Assembly: GCA_029256365.1 (NCBI GenBank)
Contig: JAQSYB010000005.1
Coordinates: 1 to 19,124, forward strand
Reading direction: 5' to 3'
Source: Clostridia bacterium
GTDB taxonomy: Bacteria > Bacillota > Clostridia > Lutisporales > Lutisporaceae
Length of the DNA: 19,124 bases
Shown here: piece after piece, positions 1 to 7,669 of the stretch
How the letters are laid out: the number at the start of each line of letters is the position of its first letter
Numbering within the stretch: position 1 is the stretch's first letter
Notes under the pieces: model-generated
Seen by the model: the letters and a program-made list of their open reading frames with translations, nothing else
Database searches by the model: none
Told to the model about the DNA's origin: nothing
Translations under genes and position numbers: made by a program

Positions 1-60
1 AAGAAGTATCAAATAGATAGTGAGTTAGTAAATAAGGAAGAGAAGACTTATCCTGTATAG
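1..60 (+). CDS. C-terminal tail of an unidentified gene (partial)
   Basis: Frame 1 is open from the window edge to a TAG stop at 58-60. It encodes a charged 19-residue tail ending in KTYPV. The stop is followed within 11 bases by a hairpin, which fits the end of a plus-strand gene. Nothing in so short a piece identifies the family, and an open frame of 19 codons can occur by chance. The call rests on its position just before the hairpin and on the absence of another plus-strand frame here. Confidence 0.4.
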   Translation, partial: KKYQIDSELVNKEEKTYPV

Positions 61-70
61 AATAATTATG

Positions 71-96
71 AAAGGCATGGTACATACCATGCCTTT
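71..96. terminator. Hairpin between convergent genes
   Basis: AAAGGCATGG and CCATGCCTTT form a perfect 10-bp stem around a TACATA loop. It lies between the plus-strand gene tail ending at 60 and the minus-strand gene ending at 104. The AAA/TTT ends of the stem give a short U-tract for either strand, but no long T run follows. It is a plausible but weak bidirectional terminator. Confidence 0.55.
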
Positions 97-103
97 CAAC
101 ATC

Positions 104-742
104 TTAACAATGCTTATGTAAATATACAAAGTTGGGTTTGTCAATTACAAATCGCATAACCTTTACAGAAGAGTTGTTTTCAATTCTTTTACCACATTTT
201 AAACAGGTATAATTGCTTTTCATTACCTTATCATAATAGGTCTGTACAGGCAATTCGCTATATTTACTCCAGCTTTTCCAACCTGTTTTGCATAGAGGTA
301 CTCGTTTGTCATAATCGGCATAAACCCATTTTAGTATTCTATGCAAATGAAAGGGATACTTTGTATAAGATATAAACTCCCTTGGAAGACCAAGAGAGAC
401 TGTATATTCCTCAAAGTTTTTTTCAATGATTGTCTGCAGTGGGTCTTCAATTTTACCTTTTATAAAGTTAAAATTGTTTTTCTTTAAAAAATTTCGAGAG
501 TCTTCAAATATATATCCCTGACAGATATGAATAGGTTCTTCCTGACTAACCTTCATGACTTGAAGTCCTCTATTTATAATTTCTGTAGCATAATATATAT
601 AAGATTTGTTTTTAAAATTTTCTTTATTAAATAAATTGACAGGTATTACTTCGTTATAATATTCACCTGTCTCAACTCTTATAGCTGCAATGCAGGTTCC
701 GCCGATTAGACTGCCGCTTCCTGCATCATCAATTTGTATCAT
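104..742 (-). CDS. Conserved protein of unknown function with C-terminal Cys/His cluster
   Basis: This encodes 212 residues from the ATG at 740-742. That start has AGGGTG at 748-753, a good Shine-Dalgarno seven bases upstream of the ATG. The frame also offers an ATG at 758-760, which lies upstream of that site and is less likely. The protein opens with MIQIDDAGSGSLIGG, an acidic-glycine turn resembling the start of RNase H-like folds. It ends with CxxC (Cys180, Cys183) and H-x-H-C (His209, His211, Cys212), a likely zinc site at the extreme C-terminus. A central stretch, around PFHLHRILKWVYADYD, looks strongly conserved. The sequence is reminiscent of an uncharacterised family found in Clostridia, but no function can be assigned; the RNase H resemblance is inference only. 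It is divergent from surE and lacks signal peptide or membrane segments. Confidence 0.8.
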   Translation of the reverse strand: MIQIDDAGSGSLIGGTCIAAIRVETGEYYNEVIPVNLFNKENFKNKSYIYYATEIINRGLQVMKVSQEEPIHICQGYIFEDSRNFLKKNNFNFIKGKIEDPLQTIIEKNFEEYTVSLGLPREFISYTKYPFHLHRILKWVYADYDKRVPLCKTGWKSWSKYSELPVQTYYDKVMKSNYTCLKCGKRIENNSSVKVMRFVIDKPNFVYLHKHC

Positions 743-840
743 ATCATCACCCTGTCGCATTTAGAATAGTGTTTTTAGTTTGTGCATTTAAAATGAAAAA
801 TAATCAATAATAAATATAATTAGCCTAGGAGGTAATTGCT

Positions 841-1605
841 TTGAAAATATTAATTTCAAATGATGACGGAATTCATGCACCTGGAATAAAAGCCCTAGCT
901 ATGTCCATGCTGGATTTGGGAGAGGTCTATGTAGTAGCTCCGGAGCGTAACCAAAGTGCTACAGGTCATGCAGTTACGATGCATACACCATTAAGAAGCA
1001 GACAGGTAGACTTTTTTGGTGACAAAATCAAAGCTTGGTGGGTAAATGGCACACCTGCTGATTGTGTGAAGCTGGGTATAGAAAATTTAATGCCAGTAAG
1101 ACCTGATCTTATCGTTTCAGGCATAAACATGGGAGAAAATCTTGGCACTGATGTGATATATTCTGGAACTGTGTCTGCTGCAGTGGAAGGGGCGATTTTT
1201 GGTATACCGGCAATTGCTTTTTCCTATGAAGAGCACGGAGCAACAGATATGTCTGCTGCAGGAAATGTAGCCAAGGAAATATGCAGAAGAATACTAAAAG
1301 AAGGCGTGCCGCGAAATCATATATTTAATGTCAATATTCCAGCCATCAAATCTATAAATGAAGTAAATGGGATAAAAATCTGCAAGCTTGGATCAAAAAT
1401 ATACAAAAACAACTTTGAAGAAAGAAAAGATCCAAAGGGTCATACATATTATTGGTTGGCTGGAGAGCTCATTCATTTTCCAGATGATGAAGAGACAGAT
1501 ATTTATGCTATAAAAAATAAATTTGTGTCTATAACCCCTATAAACATTGACTTGACGGATTTTGAGCTAAAAAAGAAAATGCAAAACTGGCACCTGGATT
1601 GGTAA
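841..1605 (+). CDS. surE: 5'/3'-nucleotidase SurE
   Basis: This is a 254-residue SurE, a cytoplasmic metal-dependent phosphatase that removes phosphate from nucleoside 5'- and 3'-monophosphates; some members also trim short polyphosphate. Length and motifs match the family: NDDG at residues 7-10 with the metal ligands Asp8 and Asp9, Ser39 in NQSATG, and Asn96 in SGINMGEN. The start is TTG at 841, set by a perfect AGGAGGT at 827-833, eight bases upstream. The gene is divergent from the unknown protein at 104-742, with about 98 bases between the two starts. No convincing promoter was found there: a TATAAT at 815-820 lies too close to the ribosome binding site unless the leader is almost absent. 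About 160 bases separate it from the ferredoxin gene, so the two are probably separate units. Confidence 0.95.
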   Translation: MKILISNDDGIHAPGIKALAMSMLDLGEVYVVAPERNQSATGHAVTMHTPLRSRQVDFFGDKIKAWWVNGTPADCVKLGIENLMPVRPDLIVSGINMGENLGTDVIYSGTVSAAVEGAIFGIPAIAFSYEEHGATDMSAAGNVAKEICRRILKEGVPRNHIFNVNIPAIKSINEVNGIKICKLGSKIYKNNFEERKDPKGHTYYWLAGELIHFPDDEETDIYAIKNKFVSITPINIDLTDFELKKKMQNWHLDW

Positions 1606-1651
1606 CATAAAAAGAAAAAATGAAAAATTTAACTATTCATCTATTTTCATA

Positions 1652-1680
1652 TTGCAATGCATCCTGCAATAATATATACT
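1652..1680 (+). promoter_or_regulatory. Sigma-A-type promoter of the kor operon
   Basis: TTGCAA at 1652-1657 and TATACT at 1675-1680 are separated by exactly 17 bases, matching 4/6 and 5/6 consensus positions. The predicted start near 1687 leaves a leader of about 80 bases. An inverted pair, ATTGCA at 1651-1656 and TGCAAT at 1665-1670, overlaps the -35 and the spacer, as expected for an operator. Confidence 0.6.
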
Positions 1681-1690
1681 GAAAATGAAG

Positions 1691-1713
1691 GCAAAATTGC
1701 AAAATAATTTTGC
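1691..1713. promoter_or_regulatory. Perfect inverted repeat downstream of the kor promoter (candidate operator)
   Basis: GCAAAATT at 1691-1698 and AATTTTGC at 1706-1713 are perfect inverted copies around a 7-base spacer, just after the predicted transcription start. Further TTGCAAT-like half sites occur at 1651, 1665 and 1737. A related repeat precedes gdhA. The likely binder is the RpiR-family regulator encoded at the end of the operon; this is inference. Confidence 0.4.
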
Positions 1714-1766
1714 ATATCGTAAAAATGAAATAAAAGTTGCAATACGGTTGAGGGGGAGGTCGCAAT

Positions 1767-2006
1767 ATGAAAATGAAGAGCATCTCTAGTAATGAAGTTA
1801 ACCACGGCAAGCTAATTATAAACACTGAATGGTGTAAGGGCTGTGGTATTTGTACTGCTTTTTGTCCTACCAAAGCAATAGAATTAATAGGTGAAAAGGT
1901 AACAGTCGCGGATATTGATAAATGCACACAGTGCGGTTTATGTGAATTAAGATGTCCTGACTATGCTATATACGTAGGGGGGAAGAAAAATGAGCAAAAA
2001 GGTTAG
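1767..2006 (+). CDS. korD: 2[4Fe-4S] ferredoxin subunit (delta) of 2-oxoacid:ferredoxin oxidoreductase
   Basis: This is a 79-residue protein with two complete CxxCxxCxxxCP motifs, at Cys23/26/29/33 and Cys53/56/59/63, each able to bind a [4Fe-4S] cluster. The spacing is that of the delta subunit of 2-oxoacid:ferredoxin oxidoreductases, which passes electrons from the catalytic subunits to free ferredoxin in the cytoplasm. It is the first gene of the kor operon. Its end overlaps the alpha-subunit start by 17 bases, which points to translational coupling. A strong GGGGGAGG lies just upstream of the ATG. On its own the sequence would be called a bacterial-type ferredoxin; the subunit role comes from context. 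Confidence 0.88.
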   Translation: MKMKSISSNEVNHGKLIINTEWCKGCGICTAFCPTKAIELIGEKVTVADIDKCTQCGLCELRCPDYAIYVGGKKNEQKG

Positions 2007-3123
2007 ACTTATGCAAGGAAACGAGGCCTGCGTTGAGGGTGCGATTGCTGCTGGCATGATGTTTTATTCTGGTTATCCCATTACACCTTCAACAGAAATA
2101 GCTGAAATTTCTGCTGAAAGACTACCAAGAATCGGCGGCAAATTTATACAAATGGAAGACGAAATTGCAGGAATAGCTGCAGCTATCGGAGCTTCATTGA
2201 CAGGTGTAAAAACAATGACTGCGACAAGTGGTCCTGGATTCTCACTAAAGCAAGAAAACATAGGCTATGCTGCTATAGCAGAAATTCCTATCGTTATAGT
2301 TGATGTACAAAGAGGCGGTCCTAGTACTGGTCAACCAACTTCTCCTGCACAAGGCGATATGATGCAGGCAAAATGGGGTACCCATGGTGATCACCCTGTT
2401 ATTGCATTATGTCCTTCCTCTGTTAAGGAAACGTTCGACTTAACAATTAAATCATTTAATTTGGCTGAAAAATATCGTATGCCAGTTCTACTTATGATGG
2501 ACGAAGTTGTTGGACATATGAGAGAAAAAATAGAAATACCAGATAGCTCAGAAATTGAGATAATTAATAGAAAGAAACCAACCTGTTCTGCTGAGGAGTA
2601 CCTACCATTTAAACCTGAAGCAAATCTAGTGCCACTAATGGCTGACTTTGGAACAGGTTATAGATATCATGTAACTGGATTGGTACATGATGAAACTGGC
2701 TTCCCATCAAACAGCACACAAGTTGCAGATGACCTTATTAGAAGACTAATGGACAAGGTTGAAGTGAATAAAGCAGATATTATTAGCTGGGAAGAAGAAA
2801 ATACTGAAGATGCAGACATTCTGATTTTTGCTTATGGTTGTGTTGCAAGAGCTGCCAAAACTGCAATTAAAATGCTTAGAGAAAAAGGGATTAAAGTTGG
2901 CTTATTTAGACCTATCACAGTATGGCCTTTCCCTGAAGAAAGATTAATTGAGCTTTCTAAGCAAGTGAAGGTAATCATTGCACCTGAAATGAATCTTGGT
3001 CAAATGGTTCTTGAAGTTGAAAGATTATGCAATAAGCATACCAAAATAGAAAGACTAAATAAGGTAAACGGCGAAATCATTTATCCAGAAGAAATCATTG
3101 CAAAAATCCAGGAGGTGCTGTAG
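1990..3123 (+). CDS. korA: 2-oxoacid:ferredoxin oxidoreductase, alpha subunit (probably 2-oxoglutarate)
   Basis: This is a 377-residue alpha subunit of the multisubunit, thiamine-diphosphate-dependent 2-oxoacid:ferredoxin oxidoreductases. The N-terminal pyrimidine-binding domain carries the SGYPITPSTE segment (near residue 28), an EDEIA stretch and TSGPGFSLKQENIGYA. The C-terminal part is the transketolase-C-like domain. The complex oxidatively decarboxylates a 2-oxoacid with CoA to an acyl-CoA, CO2 and reduced ferredoxin. 2-Oxoglutarate is the preferred substrate because glutamate dehydrogenase lies just downstream. The branched-chain (VOR) enzymes have the same architecture and cannot be excluded from sequence alone. 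The gene overlaps the ferredoxin gene at its start, and its stop lies one base before the beta-subunit ATG. Confidence 0.9.
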   Translation: MSKKVRLMQGNEACVEGAIAAGMMFYSGYPITPSTEIAEISAERLPRIGGKFIQMEDEIAGIAAAIGASLTGVKTMTATSGPGFSLKQENIGYAAIAEIPIVIVDVQRGGPSTGQPTSPAQGDMMQAKWGTHGDHPVIALCPSSVKETFDLTIKSFNLAEKYRMPVLLMMDEVVGHMREKIEIPDSSEIEIINRKKPTCSAEEYLPFKPEANLVPLMADFGTGYRYHVTGLVHDETGFPSNSTQVADDLIRRLMDKVEVNKADIISWEEENTEDADILIFAYGCVARAAKTAIKMLREKGIKVGLFRPITVWPFPEERLIELSKQVKVIIAPEMNLGQMVLEVERLCNKHTKIERLNKVNGEIIYPEEIIAKIQEVL

Positions 3124-3124
3124 A

Positions 3125-3949
3125 ATGCCAAGTCAATTAGTTGAACAATACTTTAGAGCAGACAATTTGCCACAAATATGGTGTCCTGGCTGCGGTCATG
3201 GTATTATTACAAGAGCCATCGCTGCTGCAATTGAACAATTAGACTTAGATCCAAATAAGGTTTGTGTTGTTTCTGGTATAGGATGCAGCTCAAGAGCACC
3301 TGGATATCTTGACTTTAATACACTTCATACAACTCATGGACGTGCTTTGGCTTTTGCTACTGGTATTAAGCTAGCGAATCCCGATTTAAAGGTAATCGTT
3401 ATTATGGGTGATGGAGATTCAACTGCTATAGGTGGAAACCACTTTATCCACGCATGTAGAAGAAATATTGACATTACAACGATTATTTTTAATAACAATA
3501 TATATGGTATGACTGGTGGACAATACTCACCAACAACACCAAAATTTGATAAAGGTACTACTGCACCCTACGGCAATATTGACAAAGCCTTTGATGTATG
3601 TGATCTTGCAGGAGCTGCTGGTGCAACATATGTAGGAAGAGCTACTTCTTACCATGCAAACATGGTTACAACATTGGTAAAAAACGGTATCATGAATGAA
3701 GGCTTCTCCTTAATTGAAGCTATTTCAGGCTGCCCAACTTACTATGGCAGAAAGAACAAAAAAGGCGGTCCAGTTGACATGATGAAATGGCAAAAGGATT
3801 TTGCTGTAAATGTAACAGCTGCTGCAAGGATGACACCAGAGCAATTAGAAGGCAAATTCTTAATTGGTGAATTCAAGAATAAGCCTGAGCCTGAGTACAC
3901 GAAGGAATATCAAAGAATTATTGATAGTTTAAAGGGGAGCGATGTTTAA
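3125..3949 (+). CDS. korB: 2-oxoacid:ferredoxin oxidoreductase, beta subunit (TPP-binding)
   Basis: This is a 274-residue beta subunit. CPGCGHG at residues 20-26 and the conserved IGCSS (Cys54) are cluster and active-site regions. The thiamine diphosphate motif runs from GDGDS at 95-99 to NNNIYG at 123-128, the usual spacing for this fold. The start is the ATG at 3125, because AGGAGGTG at 3110-3117 sits seven bases before it. An in-frame ATG at 3098 lies upstream of that site inside korA and is rejected. With the alpha, gamma and ferredoxin subunits it forms the soluble oxidoreductase complex. Its stop overlaps the gamma ATG by one base (TAATG). Confidence 0.92.
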   Translation: MPSQLVEQYFRADNLPQIWCPGCGHGIITRAIAAAIEQLDLDPNKVCVVSGIGCSSRAPGYLDFNTLHTTHGRALAFATGIKLANPDLKVIVIMGDGDSTAIGGNHFIHACRRNIDITTIIFNNNIYGMTGGQYSPTTPKFDKGTTAPYGNIDKAFDVCDLAGAAGATYVGRATSYHANMVTTLVKNGIMNEGFSLIEAISGCPTYYGRKNKKGGPVDMMKWQKDFAVNVTAAARMTPEQLEGKFLIGEFKNKPEPEYTKEYQRIIDSLKGSDV

Positions 3950-4491
3950 TGGAAAAGCATGAAGTTAGATTAAGCGGTTCCGGTGGACAGGGTCTACTAC
4001 TTGCAGGTATAATACTTGCAGAAGCTGCCATTATTGATGGCAAAAATGCTGTTCAAACTCAGTCCTATGGACCAGAAGCTAGAGGCGGCGCAAGTAAATC
4101 AGAGGTGTTAATATCAGATGAAGCGATTGATTTTCCAAAGGTAAGAGATTGTGATTTGCTTCTATCCTTAACACAAAAATCCTATGAGCAATACAATCAT
4201 GGAATAAAAGATACTGGTGTACTAATACTAGACACATCTGTAACGGTTGAAGAAGGGGTAACAAATAAGATATATTCTGTACCTATCATCGATACAGCTG
4301 CTAAGGTTTTAGGAAAGCCAATGGTTACAAATATTGTAGCATTGGGAGCAATTGTAGAAATCAGCAAAATTGTCAGCTACGATGCATTAGAGGCTGCAGT
4401 ATTAAAGAGAGTACCAAAGGGCACAGAGGAATTGAATAAGAAGGCTTTGGCATTGGGTTATGAAATTGCCAAAGAATCATTAACGAAATAA
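3949..4491 (+). CDS. korC: 2-oxoacid:ferredoxin oxidoreductase, gamma subunit
   Basis: This is a 180-residue gamma (POR/KOR catalytic-domain) subunit. It begins with the family signature SGSGGQGLLLAG near residue 9 and continues with QSYGPEARGG near 40, both typical of the domain that helps bind CoA and stabilises the alpha-beta core. Its length is normal for a stand-alone gamma subunit. The TAATG junction with korB and the close downstream rpiR gene put it in one transcript with them. No terminator follows. Confidence 0.92.
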   Translation: MEKHEVRLSGSGGQGLLLAGIILAEAAIIDGKNAVQTQSYGPEARGGASKSEVLISDEAIDFPKVRDCDLLLSLTQKSYEQYNHGIKDTGVLILDTSVTVEEGVTNKIYSVPIIDTAAKVLGKPMVTNIVALGAIVEISKIVSYDALEAAVLKRVPKGTEELNKKALALGYEIAKESLTK

Positions 4492-4513
4492 TATTCACTA
4501 GAGGATGATGCAA

Positions 4514-5383
4514 ATGAGTGAAAATATCGATTTAATCAGATTAATACATTCAAAATTCCATAATCTAAGTAAAGGCCAAAAAATAATTGCTCAATATATT
4601 ATGAGCAATTATGATAAAGCTGCTTTTATGACTGCAGCAAAGCTGGGAGAAAAGGTAGGAGTAAGTGAATCTACCGTCGTCAGATTTGCCAATGCGGTAG
4701 GCTTTATAGGCTATCCCCAGCTGCAAAAGCAATTGCAGGAAATGGTAAGAACAAAGCTTACAACAGTACAGAGAATAGAGATGTCATCGGATTACTCAAA
4801 CGAGGAAAGTGTTCTTAAAAATGTACTAAAGGCTGATATAGAGAACCTACGAGCTACGCTAGATGACATTAATTACAGTGTATTTGAAAATGTTGTAAGA
4901 GAGATTACTGAAGCCAAAAAGGTTTATATCATAGGACTCAGAAGTTCAACAACCTTGGCAGAATTTTTGGGCTTTTATTTGAACTTAATTATGGATAAAG
5001 TTCAAGTAGTTACTTATACTATTGGTGATATATTTGAACAGCTTTTTAGAGTAAGTGATAAGGATCTGGTTATCGCGATGGGCTTTCCCAGATACTCAAC
5101 TAAAACAGTAAATGCTTTAGAATATTGCAAATCTAGAGGTGCAAAGGTAGCGGCTATAACTGACAGCATGCTTTCACCCTTAGCAACCAATGCTGATTAC
5201 ACATTAATAGCGAAAAGCAACATGGAATCCTTTGTTGACTCCATCGTTGCACCTTTAAGTGTATTAAATGCTTTAATCATTGCAGTGGGAGTCAAAGAAA
5301 AGTCCAATTTATCATCGTCCTTTACTAGACTCGAAGAGATTTGGGAAAAGTATAATATATACTCTACCGATAATAACGAATAA
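4514..5383 (+). CDS. RpiR-family transcriptional regulator (HTH + SIS)
   Basis: This is a 289-residue regulator of the MurR/RpiR family. The N-terminal helix-turn-helix covers about residues 1-77, with recognition segment VSESTVVRFANAVGFIGYP. A SIS (sugar isomerase) domain covers about 115-260 and includes a typical VYIIGLRSS nucleotide-fold start. SIS domains of this family usually sense phosphosugars. The ATG at 4514 is chosen over the one at 4505 because GAGG at 4501-4504 is nine bases from the former and touches the latter. It lies 22 bases after korC with no terminator between, so it is co-transcribed with the kor genes, and it precedes gdhA. The context suggests control of 2-oxoglutarate/glutamate catabolism; the effector is unknown. 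Confidence 0.88.
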   Translation: MSENIDLIRLIHSKFHNLSKGQKIIAQYIMSNYDKAAFMTAAKLGEKVGVSESTVVRFANAVGFIGYPQLQKQLQEMVRTKLTTVQRIEMSSDYSNEESVLKNVLKADIENLRATLDDINYSVFENVVREITEAKKVYIIGLRSSTTLAEFLGFYLNLIMDKVQVVTYTIGDIFEQLFRVSDKDLVIAMGFPRYSTKTVNALEYCKSRGAKVAAITDSMLSPLATNADYTLIAKSNMESFVDSIVAPLSVLNALIIAVGVKEKSNLSSSFTRLEEIWEKYNIYSTDNNE

Positions 5384-5460
5384 TTCAGAAAATTTAAATT
5401 TTAACAATGTAGTATTATATCAGCAGGAATTTGAAAATATATGTTGAATTACGTTTATAT

Positions 5461-5490
5461 GGATGCAATTATATAGCATATTGCATCATA
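5461..5490. promoter_or_regulatory. Inverted repeat upstream of gdhA (candidate operator)
   Basis: GATGCAAT at 5462-5469 and ATTGCATC at 5480-5487 are perfect inverted copies around a 10-base spacer, with further partial symmetry (ATAT) outside. The same TGCAAT/ATTGCA core occurs in the kor promoter. Possible promoter parts nearby are TTGAAT at 5444-5449 and TATAAA at 5501-5506, but neither pairs with a well-spaced partner, so the gdhA promoter is not fixed. Confidence 0.45.
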
Positions 5491-5537
5491 TATTTCACAG
5501 TATAAAATCACGATAATAAAAAAATGGAGGTCTTACT

Positions 5538-6902
5538 GTGGCAAAAACAAGATTAGGCGCAACTGAGTACATTCAGAGCGTAATTGAAAAGGTAAAGAAG
5601 AGAAACGCAAACGAACCTGAGTTCATCCAAGCAGTTGAGGAGGTTCTACCATCACTAGCACCTGTGTTAGAAAAACACCCAGAGTACATAGATGTAAACC
5701 TGCTTGAAAGATTCTGCGAGCCAGAAAGACAAATTATATTCAGAGTACCTTGGGTAGATGACAATGGTGATCTACAAGTTAACAGAGGTTTCAGAGTACA
5801 ATTCAACGGAGCTATCGGTCCATACAAGGGTGGTTTGAGATTCCATCCAACAGTTTACATAAGTATCGTTAAATTCTTAGGCTTTGAGCAAATTCTTAAG
5901 AATTCACTAACAGGTCTTCCAATCGGCGGCGGCAAGGGCGGATCAGACTTTGATCCAAACGGAAAGTCAGACCAAGAAATTAGAAGATTCTGCGAAAGCT
6001 TTATGACTGAGCTTTACAGACATATCGGTCCTGACGTTGACGTACCAGCTGGAGACATTGGCGTTGGAGCAAGAGAAGTTGGTTACATGTATGGTCAGTA
6101 CAGAAGAATCAAAGGCGTATTTGAAAATGGTGTTATAACTGGTAAGGGTCTTGCATACGGCGGAAGCTTAATCAGACCAGAAGCTACTGGTTATGGTATA
6201 ACATATTTCGGTCAAGAAATGCTTAAGCATGACGGACTTTCCTTCCAAGGCAAGACAGTTTCAGTTTCAGGCTTCGGTAACGTTGCTTGGGGCGTTTGTG
6301 CTAAGGTTGAGCATTTGGGTGGTAAGGTTGTTACACTATCAGGTCCAGACGGATACATCTATGATCCAGCTGGTATCACTGGTGAAAAAGTTAAGTTCAT
6401 GGAAGAAATGCTTACAATAGATAGAAACAAAGTTGAAACTTATGCTAAGAAGTACGGCTGCGAGTTCTTCCCAGGTCAAAAGCCTTGGAATGTAAAGGTT
6501 GACGTTGTAATACCAGCTGCTACTCAAAATGATATTCATATTGAGCATGCAAAGCAAATCGTTGCTAACGGCGTTAAGTATGTTGTTGAAGGCGCTAATA
6601 TGCCTTGCACAAATGAAGCAATTGAGTACTTCCAAGCTAATGGCGTAACAGTAGGACCAGCTAAGGCTGCAAATGCCGGTGGTGTTGCTACTTCAGCTCT
6701 TGAAATGAGCCAAAACAGCATGAGACTTTCCTGGACTGCAGAAGAAGTTGACCAAAAGTTACATCAAATCATGGTTAACATCTATAATAACTCCAAGAAT
6801 GCTGCTGAGCAGTATGGCTTTGGTTACAACCTTGTTGCAGGCGCTAATATCGCTGGCTTCGTTAAGGTTGCAGCAGCTATGCAATCACAAGGCAACTACT
6901 AA
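5538..6902 (+). CDS. gdhA: Glutamate dehydrogenase, probably NAD-dependent (catabolic)
   Basis: This is a 454-residue hexameric-type glutamate dehydrogenase, catalysing glutamate + NAD(P)+ to 2-oxoglutarate, ammonium and NAD(P)H. Relative to the well-studied Clostridium symbiosum enzyme (as I recall its numbering), the key residues fall at a constant offset of +8: Lys97, Lys121, catalytic Lys133 in GGGKGG, and Asp173 in PAGDIG. The dinucleotide motif GFGNVA is at 245-250. The cofactor-deciding positions Phe246, Pro270 and Asp271 match the residues linked to NAD specificity in that enzyme, so automatic labels of 'NADP-specific' are probably wrong. The start is GTG at 5538, behind GGAGG at 5526-5530. 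Codon choice leans to AAC, TTC and TAC more than in neighbouring genes, which suggests high expression. A strong terminator follows. Confidence 0.95.
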   Translation: MAKTRLGATEYIQSVIEKVKKRNANEPEFIQAVEEVLPSLAPVLEKHPEYIDVNLLERFCEPERQIIFRVPWVDDNGDLQVNRGFRVQFNGAIGPYKGGLRFHPTVYISIVKFLGFEQILKNSLTGLPIGGGKGGSDFDPNGKSDQEIRRFCESFMTELYRHIGPDVDVPAGDIGVGAREVGYMYGQYRRIKGVFENGVITGKGLAYGGSLIRPEATGYGITYFGQEMLKHDGLSFQGKTVSVSGFGNVAWGVCAKVEHLGGKVVTLSGPDGYIYDPAGITGEKVKFMEEMLTIDRNKVETYAKKYGCEFFPGQKPWNVKVDVVIPAATQNDIHIEHAKQIVANGVKYVVEGANMPCTNEAIEYFQANGVTVGPAKAANAGGVATSALEMSQNSMRLSWTAEEVDQKLHQIMVNIYNNSKNAAEQYGFGYNLVAGANIAGFVKVAAAMQSQGNY

Positions 6903-6910
6903 TCAGTATA

Positions 6911-6940
6911 AAGAGAACCCGAAAGGGTTCTTTTTTTTTA
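6911..6940 (+). terminator. Intrinsic terminator of gdhA
   Basis: AGAACCC and GGGTTCT form a 7-bp GC-containing stem closed by a GAAA tetraloop, followed by about nine T residues. This is a textbook rho-independent terminator eleven bases after the gdhA stop. Confidence 0.95.
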
Positions 6941-6976
6941 CCTTTTAAAATACACGTAAATATTAAACCTATTTTG

Positions 6977-6985
6977 TGATATAAT
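6977..6985 (+). promoter_or_regulatory. Extended -10 promoter for the phosphatase-aroH gene run
   Basis: TGATATAAT combines a perfect TATAAT (6980-6985) with the TGn extension, which can replace a good -35 element. None is seen at the expected distance. The predicted start is about 20 bases before the ribosome binding site of the next gene, and the element lies directly after the gdhA terminator. Confidence 0.55.
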
Positions 6986-7012
6986 AATATGGAAATTTAA
7001 GGGGTGATTTTA

Positions 7013-7633
7013 TTGACAACATTGTATTTGGTCAGGCATGGAGAAACAGAATGGAATGCCAGCAGTAAAGTACAAGGAAATATAGATACTGAGTTAAATG
7101 AAAAAGGATTGTTACAGGCAGAGCTGGTTGCAGCTCGACTTGCGGAAGAGAATATTGACGCTTTGTATACTAGCAGTTTGAAAAGAGCAAGGGCAACAGC
7201 ACAAAAGATTTCGGAGCATACCAAAATTGAAGTCAAGGAGCTTCATGAGTTTAGAGAGATTTGTCTCGGACCATGGGAAGGTCTTACTTTAAATGAAATA
7301 AATGAAAGATATTCTGAGCATTATAGAATATATAGAGAAAGTCCTTCTGATTTTAACATGCCTGGGGCAGAAACCTTTTTGGAAGTAACTGAGCGCTTTT
7401 GTAATGCAATAAACAATGTAATCGCTCAAAATACTGGCAAGAAAATAGTAATCGTATCACATGGAGCAGCCATTAAAGCTGCCATTATTAGTGTATTGGG
7501 AATCGATATGAGACATTACAACAAGTTTAGAATAGATAACGGATCCATTACAATACTAAACTTTAGCGATAAATACCAAGGCGGCGTGATCGTAGATTGC
7601 TTTAACAATACCTGCCATATGAAGCTTAAATAA
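7013..7633 (+). CDS. Histidine phosphatase family protein (phosphoglycerate mutase-like)
   Basis: This is a 206-residue cytoplasmic member of the histidine phosphatase clan. The phospho-accepting RHGET is at residues 8-12, the second conserved histidine is in VSHGAA, and a central RARATAQ segment completes the pocket. The start is probably TTG at 7013, because AAGGGG at 6999-7004 lies eight bases before it. A GTG at 7004 overlaps that site. Members include GpmB-like and CobC-like phosphatases acting on small phosphorylated metabolites; this sequence does not show which. It is not a full-length 2,3-bisphosphoglycerate-dependent mutase (about 230-250 residues). It is the first gene of a run of four. 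Confidence 0.85.
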   Translation: MTTLYLVRHGETEWNASSKVQGNIDTELNEKGLLQAELVAARLAEENIDALYTSSLKRARATAQKISEHTKIEVKELHEFREICLGPWEGLTLNEINERYSEHYRIYRESPSDFNMPGAETFLEVTERFCNAINNVIAQNTGKKIVIVSHGAAIKAAIISVLGIDMRHYNKFRIDNGSITILNFSDKYQGGVIVDCFNNTCHMKLK

Positions 7634-7669
7634 ATATATGAATCAACTTAGGAAAATAGGAGAATACAA

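Noticed and set aside
1637..1927. 96-codon minus-strand frame opposite the kor promoter and ferredoxin gene
   Set aside because: It is antisense to a gene with two complete cysteine motifs, covers the promoter, and has no ribosome site or family resemblance.
3098..3124. Upstream ATG for korB
   Set aside because: It precedes the AGGAGGTG that serves the ATG at 3125 and adds residues not typical of the family.
5394..5408. AAAATTTAAATTTT as a terminator of rpiR
   Set aside because: It is a self-complementary AT tract without loop, GC stem or T run.
7004..7012. GTG start for the histidine phosphatase
   Set aside because: It overlaps the AAGGGG ribosome site; TTG at 7013 gives correct spacing and the family N-terminus.
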